From JBKQHQ01 sp052148715 (GTDB taxonomy: Bacteria > Pseudomonadota > Alphaproteobacteria > Rhizobiales > Xanthobacteraceae): a DNA stretch of 43,813 nt. A model generated the notes under the pieces. It saw only the letters and a program-made list of their open reading frames with translations. It made no database searches and was not told where the DNA came from. Of the stretch, positions 1 to 8,348 are shown one piece after another (the first letter of the stretch is position 1; the number at the start of each line of letters is the position of its first letter). The DNA is taken from contig JBKQHQ010000137.1 of the NCBI GenBank assembly GCA_052148715.1, forward strand, positions 1-43,813, written 5' to 3'. A program made the position numbers and the translations under genes.

Positions 1-1068
1 GAAAAGCTTGCGCACCCGTTCGCGCGACTCCTCGGTCCCCGCCCGCAATGCGCGCGGATCGTCGAGCGCGGCTGCGATCGCCGCGGCAAGCGCCGGCGGA
101 TTTTCCGGCGCCACCAGATACGACGCGCGCGGTCCGAAGACTTCCGGAATGCCGCCGACGCGGGTCGCCAGCATCGGCACCCCGGCGGCGGCGGCCTCGA
201 GCACCACGTAGGGCAAGGAATCACCACGGGACGGAACGACCAGCGCGCGGCCGAGCGCGAACCCCGTGCGCGCAGGGACATGACCGACAAAGCGGACGTG
301 GCTCGTAAGGCCGAGCGCGGCCACCTGGGCGTTGAGCGCCGCGCGCTCCTCGCCGTCGCCCGCCAAGGTGAGGCTGACCTTGCGGCCCGCTTGGTGCAGG
401 CGGGCGACCGCCTCGACCAGCACGTCCGCGCCCTTGATGCGGCGGAACTCTCCTACATAGACCACATCCGTCGCATCGAGTGCCGGCACCACCTCGGCGA
501 ACTCCGCCGCGCCGACCCCATTGGGGACGACCCGCACGGGCGCGCGCGGCCGGCCGACGAGGGCGTGATAGGTATCGCGGGCAAAAGCGCTTTCGAACAG
601 AAACAGGTCTGTGCGCCGCATCAGGATCCGCTCCAGGCGGCTGTAAACGATGCCGCGCAGGGTGCCCGGACCATAATGCAGCGATCCGCCATGCGGCGTG
701 TACACGCGAACGGCGCGCGATGCGCGCTTCAGCCGCACGAACGCGCCTCCTTTGGCGCCATGACCGTGCAGGACGTCGGGTTTCAAAGCGTTGACGTGAC
801 GATGAACTTGGATGAGGCCGAGACAATCGGCCGGGTTCAATTCACGGGCGATGGCGCACCGCTTCACGCCGAGCGCAAGGCGCGGCGCGATGGCGGCGAG
901 CGCGGCCTCGGCGCGCTCGCCGCCGGTCAGGCTGTCGCAGACGATCCCGACTTGATGTCCGCGCGCAACCTGACCCTCGGCGAGATCGAGGATATGGCGG
1001 AAAATGCCGCCAACCGGCGCCCGCGTGACGTGGATAATCTTGAGCGACGAGCGGCGCATGTCGGCCAT
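1..1068 (-). CDS. GT4-family glycosyltransferase, 3' end outside window
   Basis: The reading frame is open for 356 codons on the minus strand and runs off the left edge, so the C-terminus is missing; a GT4 enzyme is usually 360-400 residues, so little is lost. The N-terminus reads MADMRRSSLKIIHVTRAPVG with the glycine-rich start of a GT-B fold, followed by GIFRHILDLAEGQVARGHQV. Later come a TPHGGSLHYGPG segment, a VVPNGV segment, and VVYVGEFRRIKGADVLVEA, the sugar-nucleotide side of GT4 enzymes. ATG 1068 has GGGACGG about ten bases upstream; ATG 1059 is an alternative. The gene is divergent from the chain-length gene at 1299, and with the GNAT and deacetylase that follow suggests transfer of a sugar to a lipid-linked surface polysaccharide at the inner membrane. 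Acceptor and donor cannot be read from the sequence. Confidence 0.85.
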   Translation of the reverse strand, partial: MADMRRSSLKIIHVTRAPVGGIFRHILDLAEGQVARGHQVGIVCDSLTGGERAEAALAAIAPRLALGVKRCAIARELNPADCLGLIQVHRHVNALKPDVLHGHGAKGGAFVRLKRASRAVRVYTPHGGSLHYGPGTLRGIVYSRLERILMRRTDLFLFESAFARDTYHALVGRPRAPVRVVPNGVGAAEFAEVVPALDATDVVYVGEFRRIKGADVLVEAVARLHQAGRKVSLTLAGDGEERAALNAQVAALGLTSHVRFVGHVPARTGFALGRALVVPSRGDSLPYVVLEAAAAGVPMLATRVGGIPEVFGPRASYLVAPENPPALAAAIAAALDDPRALRAGTEESRERVRKLF

Positions 1069-1298
1069 GATCAAACCGTCCCAATCGCGACCAGCGGAAT
1101 TTACCCCGGGCAGGGTGCCTGCATGGCGTAAATCCGGAGCAAAAAGCCAAGGAATCCGCCAGGCTAACGGCGCCGATAGTTAACAAACCCTGACCATCAA
1201 GCGCACAGGCGCCAGATTCGACCTTCCGATTAACGCGGTAGCAACCTTAATCGTCTGTGATCATTGCCGGCGTTTCGTAGCGTTCTTAGGAGTCGCAA
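1069..1298. promoter_or_regulatory. Divergent intergenic region, glycosyltransferase and chain-length gene
   Basis: These 230 bases separate two divergent polysaccharide genes and must hold both promoters. The right half is relatively AT-rich. AGGAG at 1288-1292 lies six bases before ATG 1299. No convincing -35/-10 pair or operator was identified by eye. Confidence 0.4.
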
Positions 1299-3383
1299 AT
1301 GCCAGTCGATGTGCAGTCTCTTGGTCGGCATGCATTAGCACCCATGAGCGCGGAAAATGATCTCGACTTGCGGGCGCTGCGGCGCGCGCTGTGGCGCAAG
1401 CGATGGTGGATCATCGTTCCGACAGTGCTCGCCGGCGTGCTTGCCTTTGTGGCGGTGCAGCTGATCACCCCGAAGTACAAATCGGAAGCACGGGTATTGT
1501 TCGAGGGACGCGAGAACGTCTTCTTGCGCCCAGAGGCCGAGAAGACCACGATCGACCGCGGAGCGGTAGATCCGGACGCGGTGGCGAGCCAGGTTCAGCT
1601 GGTGCTTTCACGTGAGCTCGCAAGCGACGTCATCAATCAATTGCAACTCGGCAATCTGCCGGAGTTCGACCCGCTACGGCGCCCGCCGTCGCTGGCGCGT
1701 ACCCTGCTGGTGATGTCCGGCTTGGTCAAGGACCCGACGCGTATGACGCCGCAGGAACGGGTGCTGGACTCGTATTACGAGCGGTTGAACGTCTACCCCG
1801 TCGACAAGTCACGGGTGATCATCATTGAATTCCAGTCACAGGATCCGCAGCTGGCGGCGCGCGCGGCGAATGCCATCGCCGACGCCTATCTCGATTATCA
1901 GCAGGCGGCGAAAAAGGACCAGGCGCGATCCGCGAGCCAATGGCTGGCCGGCGAGATTGACAACCTGCGCGGCAAGGTGCGGGAGGCGGAGGACAAGGTC
2001 GAGCAGTTTCGCTCGCGATCGAATTTGTTCATGGGCAGCAACAACACGTCGCTCTCGAACCAGCAACTGGGCGACCAGAGCACTCAATTGGCGGCCGTGC
2101 GGGCGCAAAAGGCGGATGCGGAGGCGCGGGCGCGCCGAATCCGCGAGGCGCTACGCTCGGGCGGGACGATCGAATCGGCCGATATCCTCAATTCCGAGCT
2201 CATTCGGCGGTTGACGGAGCAGCGCGTGACCTTGCGGGGGCAACTCGCCGAGCAATCATCGACGCTGCTCGACGGCCATCCGCGCATCAAGGAGCTGAAA
2301 GCGCAGATCGCCGATCTCGATCGGCAAATCCGTGACGAGGCGGAGAAGCTGGTGCGCTCGCTGCAAAGCGAGGCCGAGATCGCCGGCGCACGGGTCGACG
2401 CGCTGAGCGCGAACCTCGATGCGCTCAAGCGTCAGGCAGCGACGAACAACGAGCAGGACGTCGAGTTGCGCGCGCAAGAGCGTGAAGCGAAGGCCCAGCG
2501 CGATCTGCTCGAGTCTTATCTCGCGAAATACCGGGAAGCGACGACACGGGAGAATATCGACGCGGCACCGTCGGATGCGCGCGTGATTTCGCGCGCCGTC
2601 GTCTCGAATACCCCGGCCTTCCCGAAAAAGGTGCCGATCGTCCTGGTCGTCACGCTGGCGACGTTCATTCTCTCGTCCGGCTTCATCACGACCGGCGAGT
2701 TGCTGAGCGCTGCGCGGTTTCAGCCGACGGCGGTGACGGCATCTCGAGGCGTTGGGCCAGCGTCGGGCGACATCCATCCGTTGGCTCCGACTTCGATCAG
2801 TACGATCGAGGAGTTTGCAAACGGCCTGCGCAGCGACCGGGAGGCCGGTCGGCGCGTCAGCGTGATGGGTGCATCCCGACACGTCGGAACAACCAAGGCC
2901 GCGGTCACGCTTGCGCGCGCGCTGGCTAAGGACGCGCGCGTCATCCTGGTCGATCTTGCGCTGCAGGCGCCGAGCCTGTCGGTCATTTCGTCGGAGCCGA
3001 ACGCCCCGGGAATTGCCGAGGTCATTCGCGGTGCTGCATCCTTCGGGCACGTCATCACCCGCGACAAGCTGTCGTCGGTGCACTTGGTCGCGGCGGGAAT
3101 TGCGCACGACGACGTGGCTACCCTGCTTGCGTCGCAACGGCTGACGATGATTATTGAGGCGCTGGCGCACACCTACGATCACGTCGTCGTCGATGCCGGC
3201 GCAGTCGGGGATGGGGTGGTCGAGCGCTTTGTCGGCCTCGCGCCAAAGGCCTTGTTGGTCGCCGCCGCGCCTGATGATCCCGCCATCATGGCGGCGCGCG
3301 ACCGGCTGGCCGATGCGGGCTTCTCGGATGTGACCGTTCTGGTCGCATCAGCGAGCGATGCCCCTGCCGTCGCGGCGGCGTAA
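1299..3383 (+). CDS. Wzz/GumC-type polysaccharide chain-length protein with degenerate tyrosine-kinase-like domain
   Basis: A 694-residue inner-membrane protein of the ExoP/Wzc/GumC type. Visible parts: cytoplasmic N-terminus, TM1 at about 37-56, periplasmic Wzz part, a long coiled coil (about 200-420) rich in E/R/K/Q, a GNVR-like segment (SRAVVSNTPAFPKKVP) before TM2 at about 445-466, then a cytoplasmic ParA/BY-kinase-like domain from about 500. In that domain the Walker A position reads GASRHVGTTKAA, with Thr531 where GK[ST] would place Lys, and Walker A' reads VILVDLALQ, lacking the second Asp and the Arg. No C-terminal tyrosine cluster exists. Chain-length control by oligomerisation is therefore likely, but autokinase activity is doubtful. 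ATG 1299 has AGGAG six bases upstream. The neighbouring GT4 and deacetylase fit exopolysaccharide export. Confidence 0.85.
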   Translation: MPVDVQSLGRHALAPMSAENDLDLRALRRALWRKRWWIIVPTVLAGVLAFVAVQLITPKYKSEARVLFEGRENVFLRPEAEKTTIDRGAVDPDAVASQVQLVLSRELASDVINQLQLGNLPEFDPLRRPPSLARTLLVMSGLVKDPTRMTPQERVLDSYYERLNVYPVDKSRVIIIEFQSQDPQLAARAANAIADAYLDYQQAAKKDQARSASQWLAGEIDNLRGKVREAEDKVEQFRSRSNLFMGSNNTSLSNQQLGDQSTQLAAVRAQKADAEARARRIREALRSGGTIESADILNSELIRRLTEQRVTLRGQLAEQSSTLLDGHPRIKELKAQIADLDRQIRDEAEKLVRSLQSEAEIAGARVDALSANLDALKRQAATNNEQDVELRAQEREAKAQRDLLESYLAKYREATTRENIDAAPSDARVISRAVVSNTPAFPKKVPIVLVVTLATFILSSGFITTGELLSAARFQPTAVTASRGVGPASGDIHPLAPTSISTIEEFANGLRSDREAGRRVSVMGASRHVGTTKAAVTLARALAKDARVILVDLALQAPSLSVISSEPNAPGIAEVIRGAASFGHVITRDKLSSVHLVAAGIAHDDVATLLASQRLTMIIEALAHTYDHVVVDAGAVGDGVVERFVGLAPKALLVAAAPDDPAIMAARDRLADAGFSDVTVLVASASDAPAVAAA

Positions 3384-3408
3384 GCCGCGCCCGGACTACG
3401 CAACTCAC

Positions 3409-4632
3409 TCACATGGCGGCTGGCTTGCGTCCGTACACGGCGCGCCGCAATTGCAGCGCGGCCGACCATAAGGCGGGATTGCGCTTGATCGACCGTTTGA
3501 TCGACCCGACCGTCTGTGCTCCCACCGCCGCCGCTGCACCTAACGGCGTCAGTGGCAGAAATGCATCGAACAAGGGCTCGGCTTCCTTGCAAAAGATCCG
3601 CTTGTACCGGGCCTCGCCAAGGCTCAGATCAAAACTTTGGTGACCGCGTCGCGCCAAATCGGCAATCAGGTGCTGGAGGAGGATCAGGCCGGGACTGTAG
3701 CGTCCCTGCGGCCCCAAAGTGTAGGTGTTGAACATCGAGGAAAATCGCCGTCCGTCGGTGGTGCCTGCGAACAGCGCAAGGATCTCGCCACCGCCTTCAA
3801 GCGCGTGGATCTCGAGAACCGGATGGCCATCGCCGAGACCGCGATGGCAAGCGTCGCGTAGGAAGGATTGGACCCCGGGCTCGACGAAGACATTGTGCAA
3901 GCCCTGCGCAGCGAGATGCGCCGACTTCAACGCAAAGAAGGCGTCGAGCAACCGGTCGACATCACGCGGCGTCGAGGCTTTGAGATGGTGATAGCCGTCG
4001 AGCAACTGCAGCTTGCGCTCCTTGTTGCGCAATTGTCGCCGCATCGCCTTGCTGAGCTGCCGGTCGAGCGCCGCGGCGCCGGTCTCGCCCAGGTTCAGGC
4101 GATAGCTATCGTCGGGCGACGGCTGATGCGGCAGGAGCGCGAAAGGATTGGCAAGCCCCTCCCAAGTCGCCTGCTGGCGCGACAACGCAACGAGATCGAT
4201 GCCGTGCTCCCGGCCGATCCGCTTGAACACGCTCTCGATTTCAACCGCGCCGATGGCCTGCGCGGTGTCGCGCCGCCAAAGCCCGAAGCTGAAGCTGGCG
4301 TGCTTGCCTCCGAAGAACTGAAGTAATTGCACCGGACCGCGTTTCAGCTTCCCAAATGGCCAAAGGAACGACGGCACGCCCGTCTCATTCACGCCGACCA
4401 CGATGAACGGCGTAACACCTTGGGCGACCCCCACATGACGTTGCCATGCCGCGAGGAGGTCGTAACGCTGATAGGGCGTGGTAACGCTCCCATCCCGCTC
4501 GAGCCGGCGCCATACGGGCTCGACGGCGAGGAGGTCTTGGAAGACATCGACGCGCATGATGCGGCCGGCCGGCCGGGCGTCGCTCGCCGCCGGATCGGAC
4601 TCTCTGGAACGTGGGCGGACGGCAACGTTCAT
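3409..4632 (-). CDS. GNAT acyltransferase, CelD/BcsL (Acetyltransf_6) type
   Basis: About 407 residues from ATG 4632; the frame stays open to a TTG at 4692, and ATG 4557 (MRVDVFQDL) is another candidate. None has a strong ribosome binding site, so the start is uncertain. The pattern is that of the double-GNAT FemAB-like family found in rhizobial and cellulose or exopolysaccharide clusters: an N-terminal half with PVWRRLERDG and PYQRYDLLAAWQ, a middle LSKAMRRQLRNKERKL basic helix, and a C-terminal GNAT half with EILALFAGTTDGRRFSSMFN and FDLSLGEARYKRIFCKEAEP. Members are thought to transfer an acyl or aminoacyl group to a polysaccharide or related acceptor in the cytoplasm; the actual substrate is unknown. 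It converges on the chain-length gene, only 25 bases apart, and is divergent from the deacetylase at 5222. Confidence 0.8.
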   Translation of the reverse strand: MNVAVRPRSRESDPAASDARPAGRIMRVDVFQDLLAVEPVWRRLERDGSVTTPYQRYDLLAAWQRHVGVAQGVTPFIVVGVNETGVPSFLWPFGKLKRGPVQLLQFFGGKHASFSFGLWRRDTAQAIGAVEIESVFKRIGREHGIDLVALSRQQATWEGLANPFALLPHQPSPDDSYRLNLGETGAAALDRQLSKAMRRQLRNKERKLQLLDGYHHLKASTPRDVDRLLDAFFALKSAHLAAQGLHNVFVEPGVQSFLRDACHRGLGDGHPVLEIHALEGGGEILALFAGTTDGRRFSSMFNTYTLGPQGRYSPGLILLQHLIADLARRGHQSFDLSLGEARYKRIFCKEAEPLFDAFLPLTPLGAAAAVGAQTVGSIKRSIKRNPALWSAALQLRRAVYGRKPAAM

Positions 4633-4692
4633 TCCGGCTCGGGCGCGCGGTGTTCGCGTTTGATCCGACGCATCATCCCAAAGAATCCTCAA

Positions 4693-5221
4693 TAAGGCGT
4701 GAGGAAGGGCTGGGTCGAAAACAGGTCGTCATCGAATCGGTACAATATGGGCGAGGCATCGATGTCCCTGCGATTCTTCCCAATGGCGAGCCGATAAGAA
4801 AAGGTATGGCAGCGCATGGAATAGCTGCGCCACGACGAGGGCGCGTTGGCCGTTCCGCCCAACCTGCCGGTAGCGTAGTTGAAGAATATGGGTGCCCCCG
4901 CAGAGACGAATACATCCTCTCGTCAGCGGACGGTCGAGACTATTGTTCAAATGGAGCACGATTGAAACCTTAACGCTCGCGTATGGTTAGCGACTTCCCC
5001 TTTTTATTCGACAGAGGATCTACGAAACCATGCGCCGGCGATTGCGGGTGCTGCAAGTCAATGCTACGCTTAGCAAAGGGGCATTTTGCTCCGGGTGCGG
5101 TCCGACACCCTCGAAAACCGAAGGTCCGCTGGGGGCGCCGTGTCCGCCATCCGATGCAGAGCATCGGTCATATTTCGGTAAGCTATTGATTTTACGAACT
5201 TAATCGTTCCTAAACGAAGGG
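4693..5221. other. Intergenic region between GNAT and deacetylase, no gene seen
   Basis: About 530 bases between divergent genes. Short reading frames on both strands show neither a ribosome binding site nor a recognisable product. Base composition drops toward AT near 4940-5000 and 5170-5220, as expected for promoters, but no clear pair of hexamers was found. Confidence 0.5.
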
Positions 5222-6313
5222 ATGGAATTATCTCCGGGGGAAGGGGTTGAGAGCTTGGCTGGCATAAGAAATACGATCATCCGCTCGGGGCTCGAGACGC
5301 TCTATTTCAGCGGCGCCCACCTCATGATGCGGCCGTTCGTCGGCGGCGTCGGCATGATCCTCATGCTGCACCGGGTGCGGCAGCCTCGCCCTGTGCGGTT
5401 CCAGCCAAACGGCCACCTCGAAGTGAAGCCCCGGTTTCTTGAGCGCGTCATCCGGAAGCTGCGCCGTTCGTCCATGGACATCGTTTCGCTCGATGAAATG
5501 CATCGGCGCTTGGTCGAGGGTGATTTTAAGCGCCGGTTCGTCAGTCTGACGTTCGACGACGGGTATCGCGACACGCTGGAGGTTGCCTATCCGATCCTGA
5601 AGAAACACGAGGTTCCATTTGCTCTCTATGTGGCTACAAGCTTCCCCGATCGGCTCGGGGAATTGTGGTGGCTGGCGCTCGAGGCGGTAATCGCCAAGAA
5701 CACCAGGATCGGTGCTGTGATCGCCGGCAAGGACGTTCAGATCGATTGCAGCACGCTCGGAGCCAAGCGAGAAGTATTCAGATACCTTCTGAAGTATTTG
5801 CGCAATCTTGATAACGAAGACGACTTGCGCAATTTCGTGCGAGACTTGAGCGCGCGCTACCAAGTTCAGATCCCAGCGATTTGCGAGGGTCTATGCATGA
5901 ACTGGGAGGAGCTCGCGACGCTCGCCGCCGATCCCCTGGTCACCATCGGTGCCCACACGGTCAACCACGTCATTCTCGGCAAGGCGAGCGAGCGCGTGGT
6001 CCGCCGCGAGCTCGAGATGAGCCGGTCGGTGATCGAGGCCGCGCTCAATGTTCGTCCGTTTCATTTGGCCTATCCGGTCGGCGATCGCGCGGCGGCCGGG
6101 CCGCGCGAATTCCGCATCGCCGCCGAGCTCGGCTACAAGACCGCGGTGACGACGCGGCCCGGCGTTCTATTCGACGAGCATCGAGAGCATCTGACCGCGT
6201 TGCCGCGGATTGCGCTTAACGGCGACTTTCAGCAGATGCGCTATGCGAAGGTCCTCATGTCGGGGGCTGGTCCCGCGCTAGCGAACGGCTTTCGCCGCGT
6301 CAACGCCGCGTGA
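5222..6313 (+). CDS. Polysaccharide deacetylase, NodB-homology (CE4) family
   Basis: A 363-residue protein with the CE4 signatures: motif 1 TFDDG at 110-114 (Asp112 probable catalytic base, Asp113 metal), motif 2 HTVNH at 245-249 (metal histidines), and the LAYPVGD segment corresponding to motif 3. It has no signal peptide, so it probably acts on a cytoplasmic or lipid-linked sugar, removing an N- or O-acyl group during surface polysaccharide synthesis. Start choice: ATG 5222 has GAAGGG only two bases away, whereas TTG 5255 has GGAAGGGG eight bases upstream; the 11-residue-shorter form starting LAGIRNTIIRSG is quite possible. The gene shares a divergent region with the GNAT gene and lies close to the chain-length and glycosyltransferase genes. 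Confidence 0.85.
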   Translation: MELSPGEGVESLAGIRNTIIRSGLETLYFSGAHLMMRPFVGGVGMILMLHRVRQPRPVRFQPNGHLEVKPRFLERVIRKLRRSSMDIVSLDEMHRRLVEGDFKRRFVSLTFDDGYRDTLEVAYPILKKHEVPFALYVATSFPDRLGELWWLALEAVIAKNTRIGAVIAGKDVQIDCSTLGAKREVFRYLLKYLRNLDNEDDLRNFVRDLSARYQVQIPAICEGLCMNWEELATLAADPLVTIGAHTVNHVILGKASERVVRRELEMSRSVIEAALNVRPFHLAYPVGDRAAAGPREFRIAAELGYKTAVTTRPGVLFDEHREHLTALPRIALNGDFQQMRYAKVLMSGAGPALANGFRRVNAA

Positions 6314-6585
6314 GGCTTAGCGCGCGTCGCCGCCGCCAAGTCATGGTCGTTCATAAAGCCAACGCGGTCGCAGATGTATCAGCGCCGTCACAGCGGCCCA
6401 TCGCGAAGCTCGCCTTTGAGGAGGGGATCATCGACATCACGGGGTCCCTCTTGGTTCTGCCTTGGATTTTGCCGCCGCGATCAACGGAACTGGCAATTCG
6501 GGTTGCCGAATCGATCGCACACACAGTGAAGGCGACTGCGGCGCGGATCTGCGACCCGGACAAGTTAGGTTTGTGGACAAACTAA
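6310..6585 (+). CDS. Possible 91-residue hypothetical protein
   Basis: A reading frame starts at GTG 6310 in a GTGA overlap with the deacetylase stop, which would give translational coupling. The product is basic at its start and contains IIDITGSLLVLPWILPPRS, a short hydrophobic stretch, then a helix-like segment with alanines. No family is recognised. Third-position GC is only moderately high and there is no independent ribosome binding site. It may be chance. Confidence 0.25.
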   Translation: MRLSARRRRQVMVVHKANAVADVSAPSQRPIAKLAFEEGIIDITGSLLVLPWILPPRSTELAIRVAESIAHTVKATAARICDPDKLGLWTN

Positions 6586-6808
6586 GAACAGGCCTCCTCT
6601 GGGGCGGGCGGCGATACGCTGTGGGCGCGAAAGACGTGCTTAACAAAGCCGAAAGCCCGGCAGAAAATCCCATACGTGGTATCACTAAATCAACAATTGT
6701 ACCTTTTGCATCCGAAAATAATTAGCAGAACAAACAGCATTGTCGCCGGCGGCTATTAGATTCTATATGTACCGCAACTCGCGTTGCGACGGCCAAATGG
6801 AGTTCAGT

Positions 6809-7048
6809 GTGACGATATCCTCTATTCCACCTGTGAACTATCCACCCGTCCGGCAGGCAACTTCGGTCACGTCGTCCGCACCGAAGGTCACGCAACCGCC
6901 GCCCGGACCATCGGGGGCCGGGGGGCCTGGGGCCGATAATGGGACGAATATTCCAAGTCAGCAGCCGACAAATGCTGGCGCCGGCGGCACGACACCACCG
7001 CCTCCGCCGCCTCAAACCACGAGCAACACCCTCAACATCCAAGCCTAA
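6809..7048 (+). CDS. Small proline/glycine-rich low-complexity protein
   Basis: A 79-residue product beginning MTISSIPPVNYPPVRQ, then a run of Pro, Gly, Thr, Ala and Asn, a six-proline stretch (TTPPPPPPQTTSN) and end NTLNIQA. No signal peptide, membrane segment or known domain. GTG 6809 is preferred because GGAG at 6799-6802 sits six bases upstream; the frame remains open to ATG 6767 and TTG 6740. A strong hairpin starts 15 bases after the stop, which supports a real transcript. Function is unknown; disordered composition could mean a secreted or linker-type peptide, but nothing here proves that. Confidence 0.45.
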   Translation: MTISSIPPVNYPPVRQATSVTSSAPKVTQPPPGPSGAGGPGADNGTNIPSQQPTNAGAGGTTPPPPPPQTTSNTLNIQA

Positions 7049-7063
7049 CGGCGCGACGCCAAA

Positions 7064-7101
7064 CTAGAAAAGGTCCGGCCGCATGGCCGAACCTTTTCTA
7101 G
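7064..7101 (+). terminator. Strong hairpin, probable bidirectional terminator
   Basis: Arms 7064-7080 (CTAGAAAAGGTCCGGCC) and 7085-7101 (GGCCGAACCTTTTCTAG) are complementary with one mismatch, around the loop GCAT. The right arm carries TTTT and the left arm AAAA, so the structure can terminate transcription in both directions: from the small gene ending at 7048 and from the minus-strand gene ending at 7237. The arms are longer than a normal terminator. Confidence 0.7.
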
Positions 7102-7236
7102 TAAATTCAGTCAAAACCTTCAGATTTTCGACCGGAATCCCCCACCACGAGGGGTTCGACAATCCTGAAAGCTCGGACTCCCACGCGGGCGCCACCAAGT
7201 CCGGTGCTGCAGCCGCCTGGGGCGTCCGTGACGGCC

Positions 7237-7422
7237 TCAGGAGCGAGAATCGAGTGAAACCCCCAAGCTAAATGCCTTTTGCCGCGTGGCGCCCAGCGTG
7301 CGCTTCAACGCGCGCGCGATCTTCGGCGCCGGGGTCTTCGACTTAGCCATCGTTTTCAGTTCACGAATATCGTCTTTGGTCCATTCGCGTCGCTTGGATG
7401 TTTTCGATGCCTTCTTTGCCAT
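7237..7422 (-). CDS. Small basic protein, 61 residues, helix-turn-helix-like
   Basis: The product starts MAKKASKTSKRREWTKDD and continues IRELKTMAKSKTPAPKIARALKRTLGATRQKAFSLGVSL. A W-x-x-D-D-I-x-x-L start, a helix, a P-x-x-x-I-A-R-A-L helix and an A-T-R-x-K-A recognition-like helix resemble a SANT/Myb or GcrA-like DNA-binding unit common in small rhizobial proteins. ATG 7422 has GGAG seven bases upstream. It is very basic at the N-terminus. A nucleoid or regulatory DNA-binding role is an inference; no target is known. It stands alone between two non-coding stretches. Confidence 0.7.
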   Translation of the reverse strand: MAKKASKTSKRREWTKDDIRELKTMAKSKTPAPKIARALKRTLGATRQKAFSLGVSLDSRS

Positions 7423-8348
7423 AATTCACTCCGTTGGGAAAAGCACGAACCATCTTAGGCCCGGCTGTTGAAGGCGGTGTTGATAGCGAACACCACCAAG
7501 GTTGTCACTAACGCAGGGCGTGAGCCTAGCGTACTCACTATTCGAGGTAGGTTGCTACCACGTTTGCGTCCAGCTCGATACTCACAAGTTTGTTTGAGGT
7601 GGCTTTGACTTCAGAACCCTCACTGCCCAGGCCGCGTCGCTCATAACGGCGAGCGGCACCGCCCGTGGCGCTTCTAAAACACTGTTTAGTGCCTCTTGGC
7701 AATTACTTCAAGAAAGAAAATCAGTAATAGTTGTTCATAGTTCATGACGAAGGCAGGAGGCGGACTGCCACGGGACCAGTTTAGTCCCGACTGGATCTGG
7801 GCCCGCGGCGGACCGTGCCAAGCTTTGGATGTCCAAGCAAATACGAAATTAGGCCCTAAACACATGCATCCGTGGCATTTTCTGCCCTTCCTGGAACCTG
7901 CGGGCAAAAATGGCCCTGTTTGTTTGGAGACAGACATCGCGGACATATCGGCACGCGGTGTTCATCGAGACCTGATGAGTGTACTCAACTGGCGGCACGA
8001 CTTTGGATTATTGTCGGCCATCGCTGACCCAGTGCTCGGCGCCGCTGCCGACCAAGCGACAAGCTGGCCATCAGAAGGCCGCTCCGCGGGCGCGCCGACA
8101 TCAACTCGGCATTAACAGGTACCCTCGGCCGTCCGGTGCTGCACCTGCGTCAATTCAACACAGCCGCGGAGGGCGTGCTGGAGATCAGGCCGCCGGCCAA
8201 CGGACCGGCGACCGCCCTGATGGTCGGGCTTTGCGCATTTGGCAGAAACCGGCTGCGTCGGTGTTCGAGCCGGAAGTGCGACCAGATTTATCAACCGGGA
8301 GCACGTTCTTTTCCGGTTCAACTATTCGGAACTTGCGCTCCCTAGCCG
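7423..8348. other. Gene-poor 0.9-kb region, no supported gene
   Basis: Several reading frames of 60-160 codons cross this stretch on both strands but none has a ribosome binding site, a recognisable family or consistent codon use. Local GC is lower than in neighbouring genes. It may be an eroded gene or a regulatory region; nothing specific could be identified. Confidence 0.4.

Noticed and set aside
280..1131. 283-codon plus-strand frame
   Set aside because: Antisense to the glycosyltransferase, whose family motifs are visible on the minus strand.
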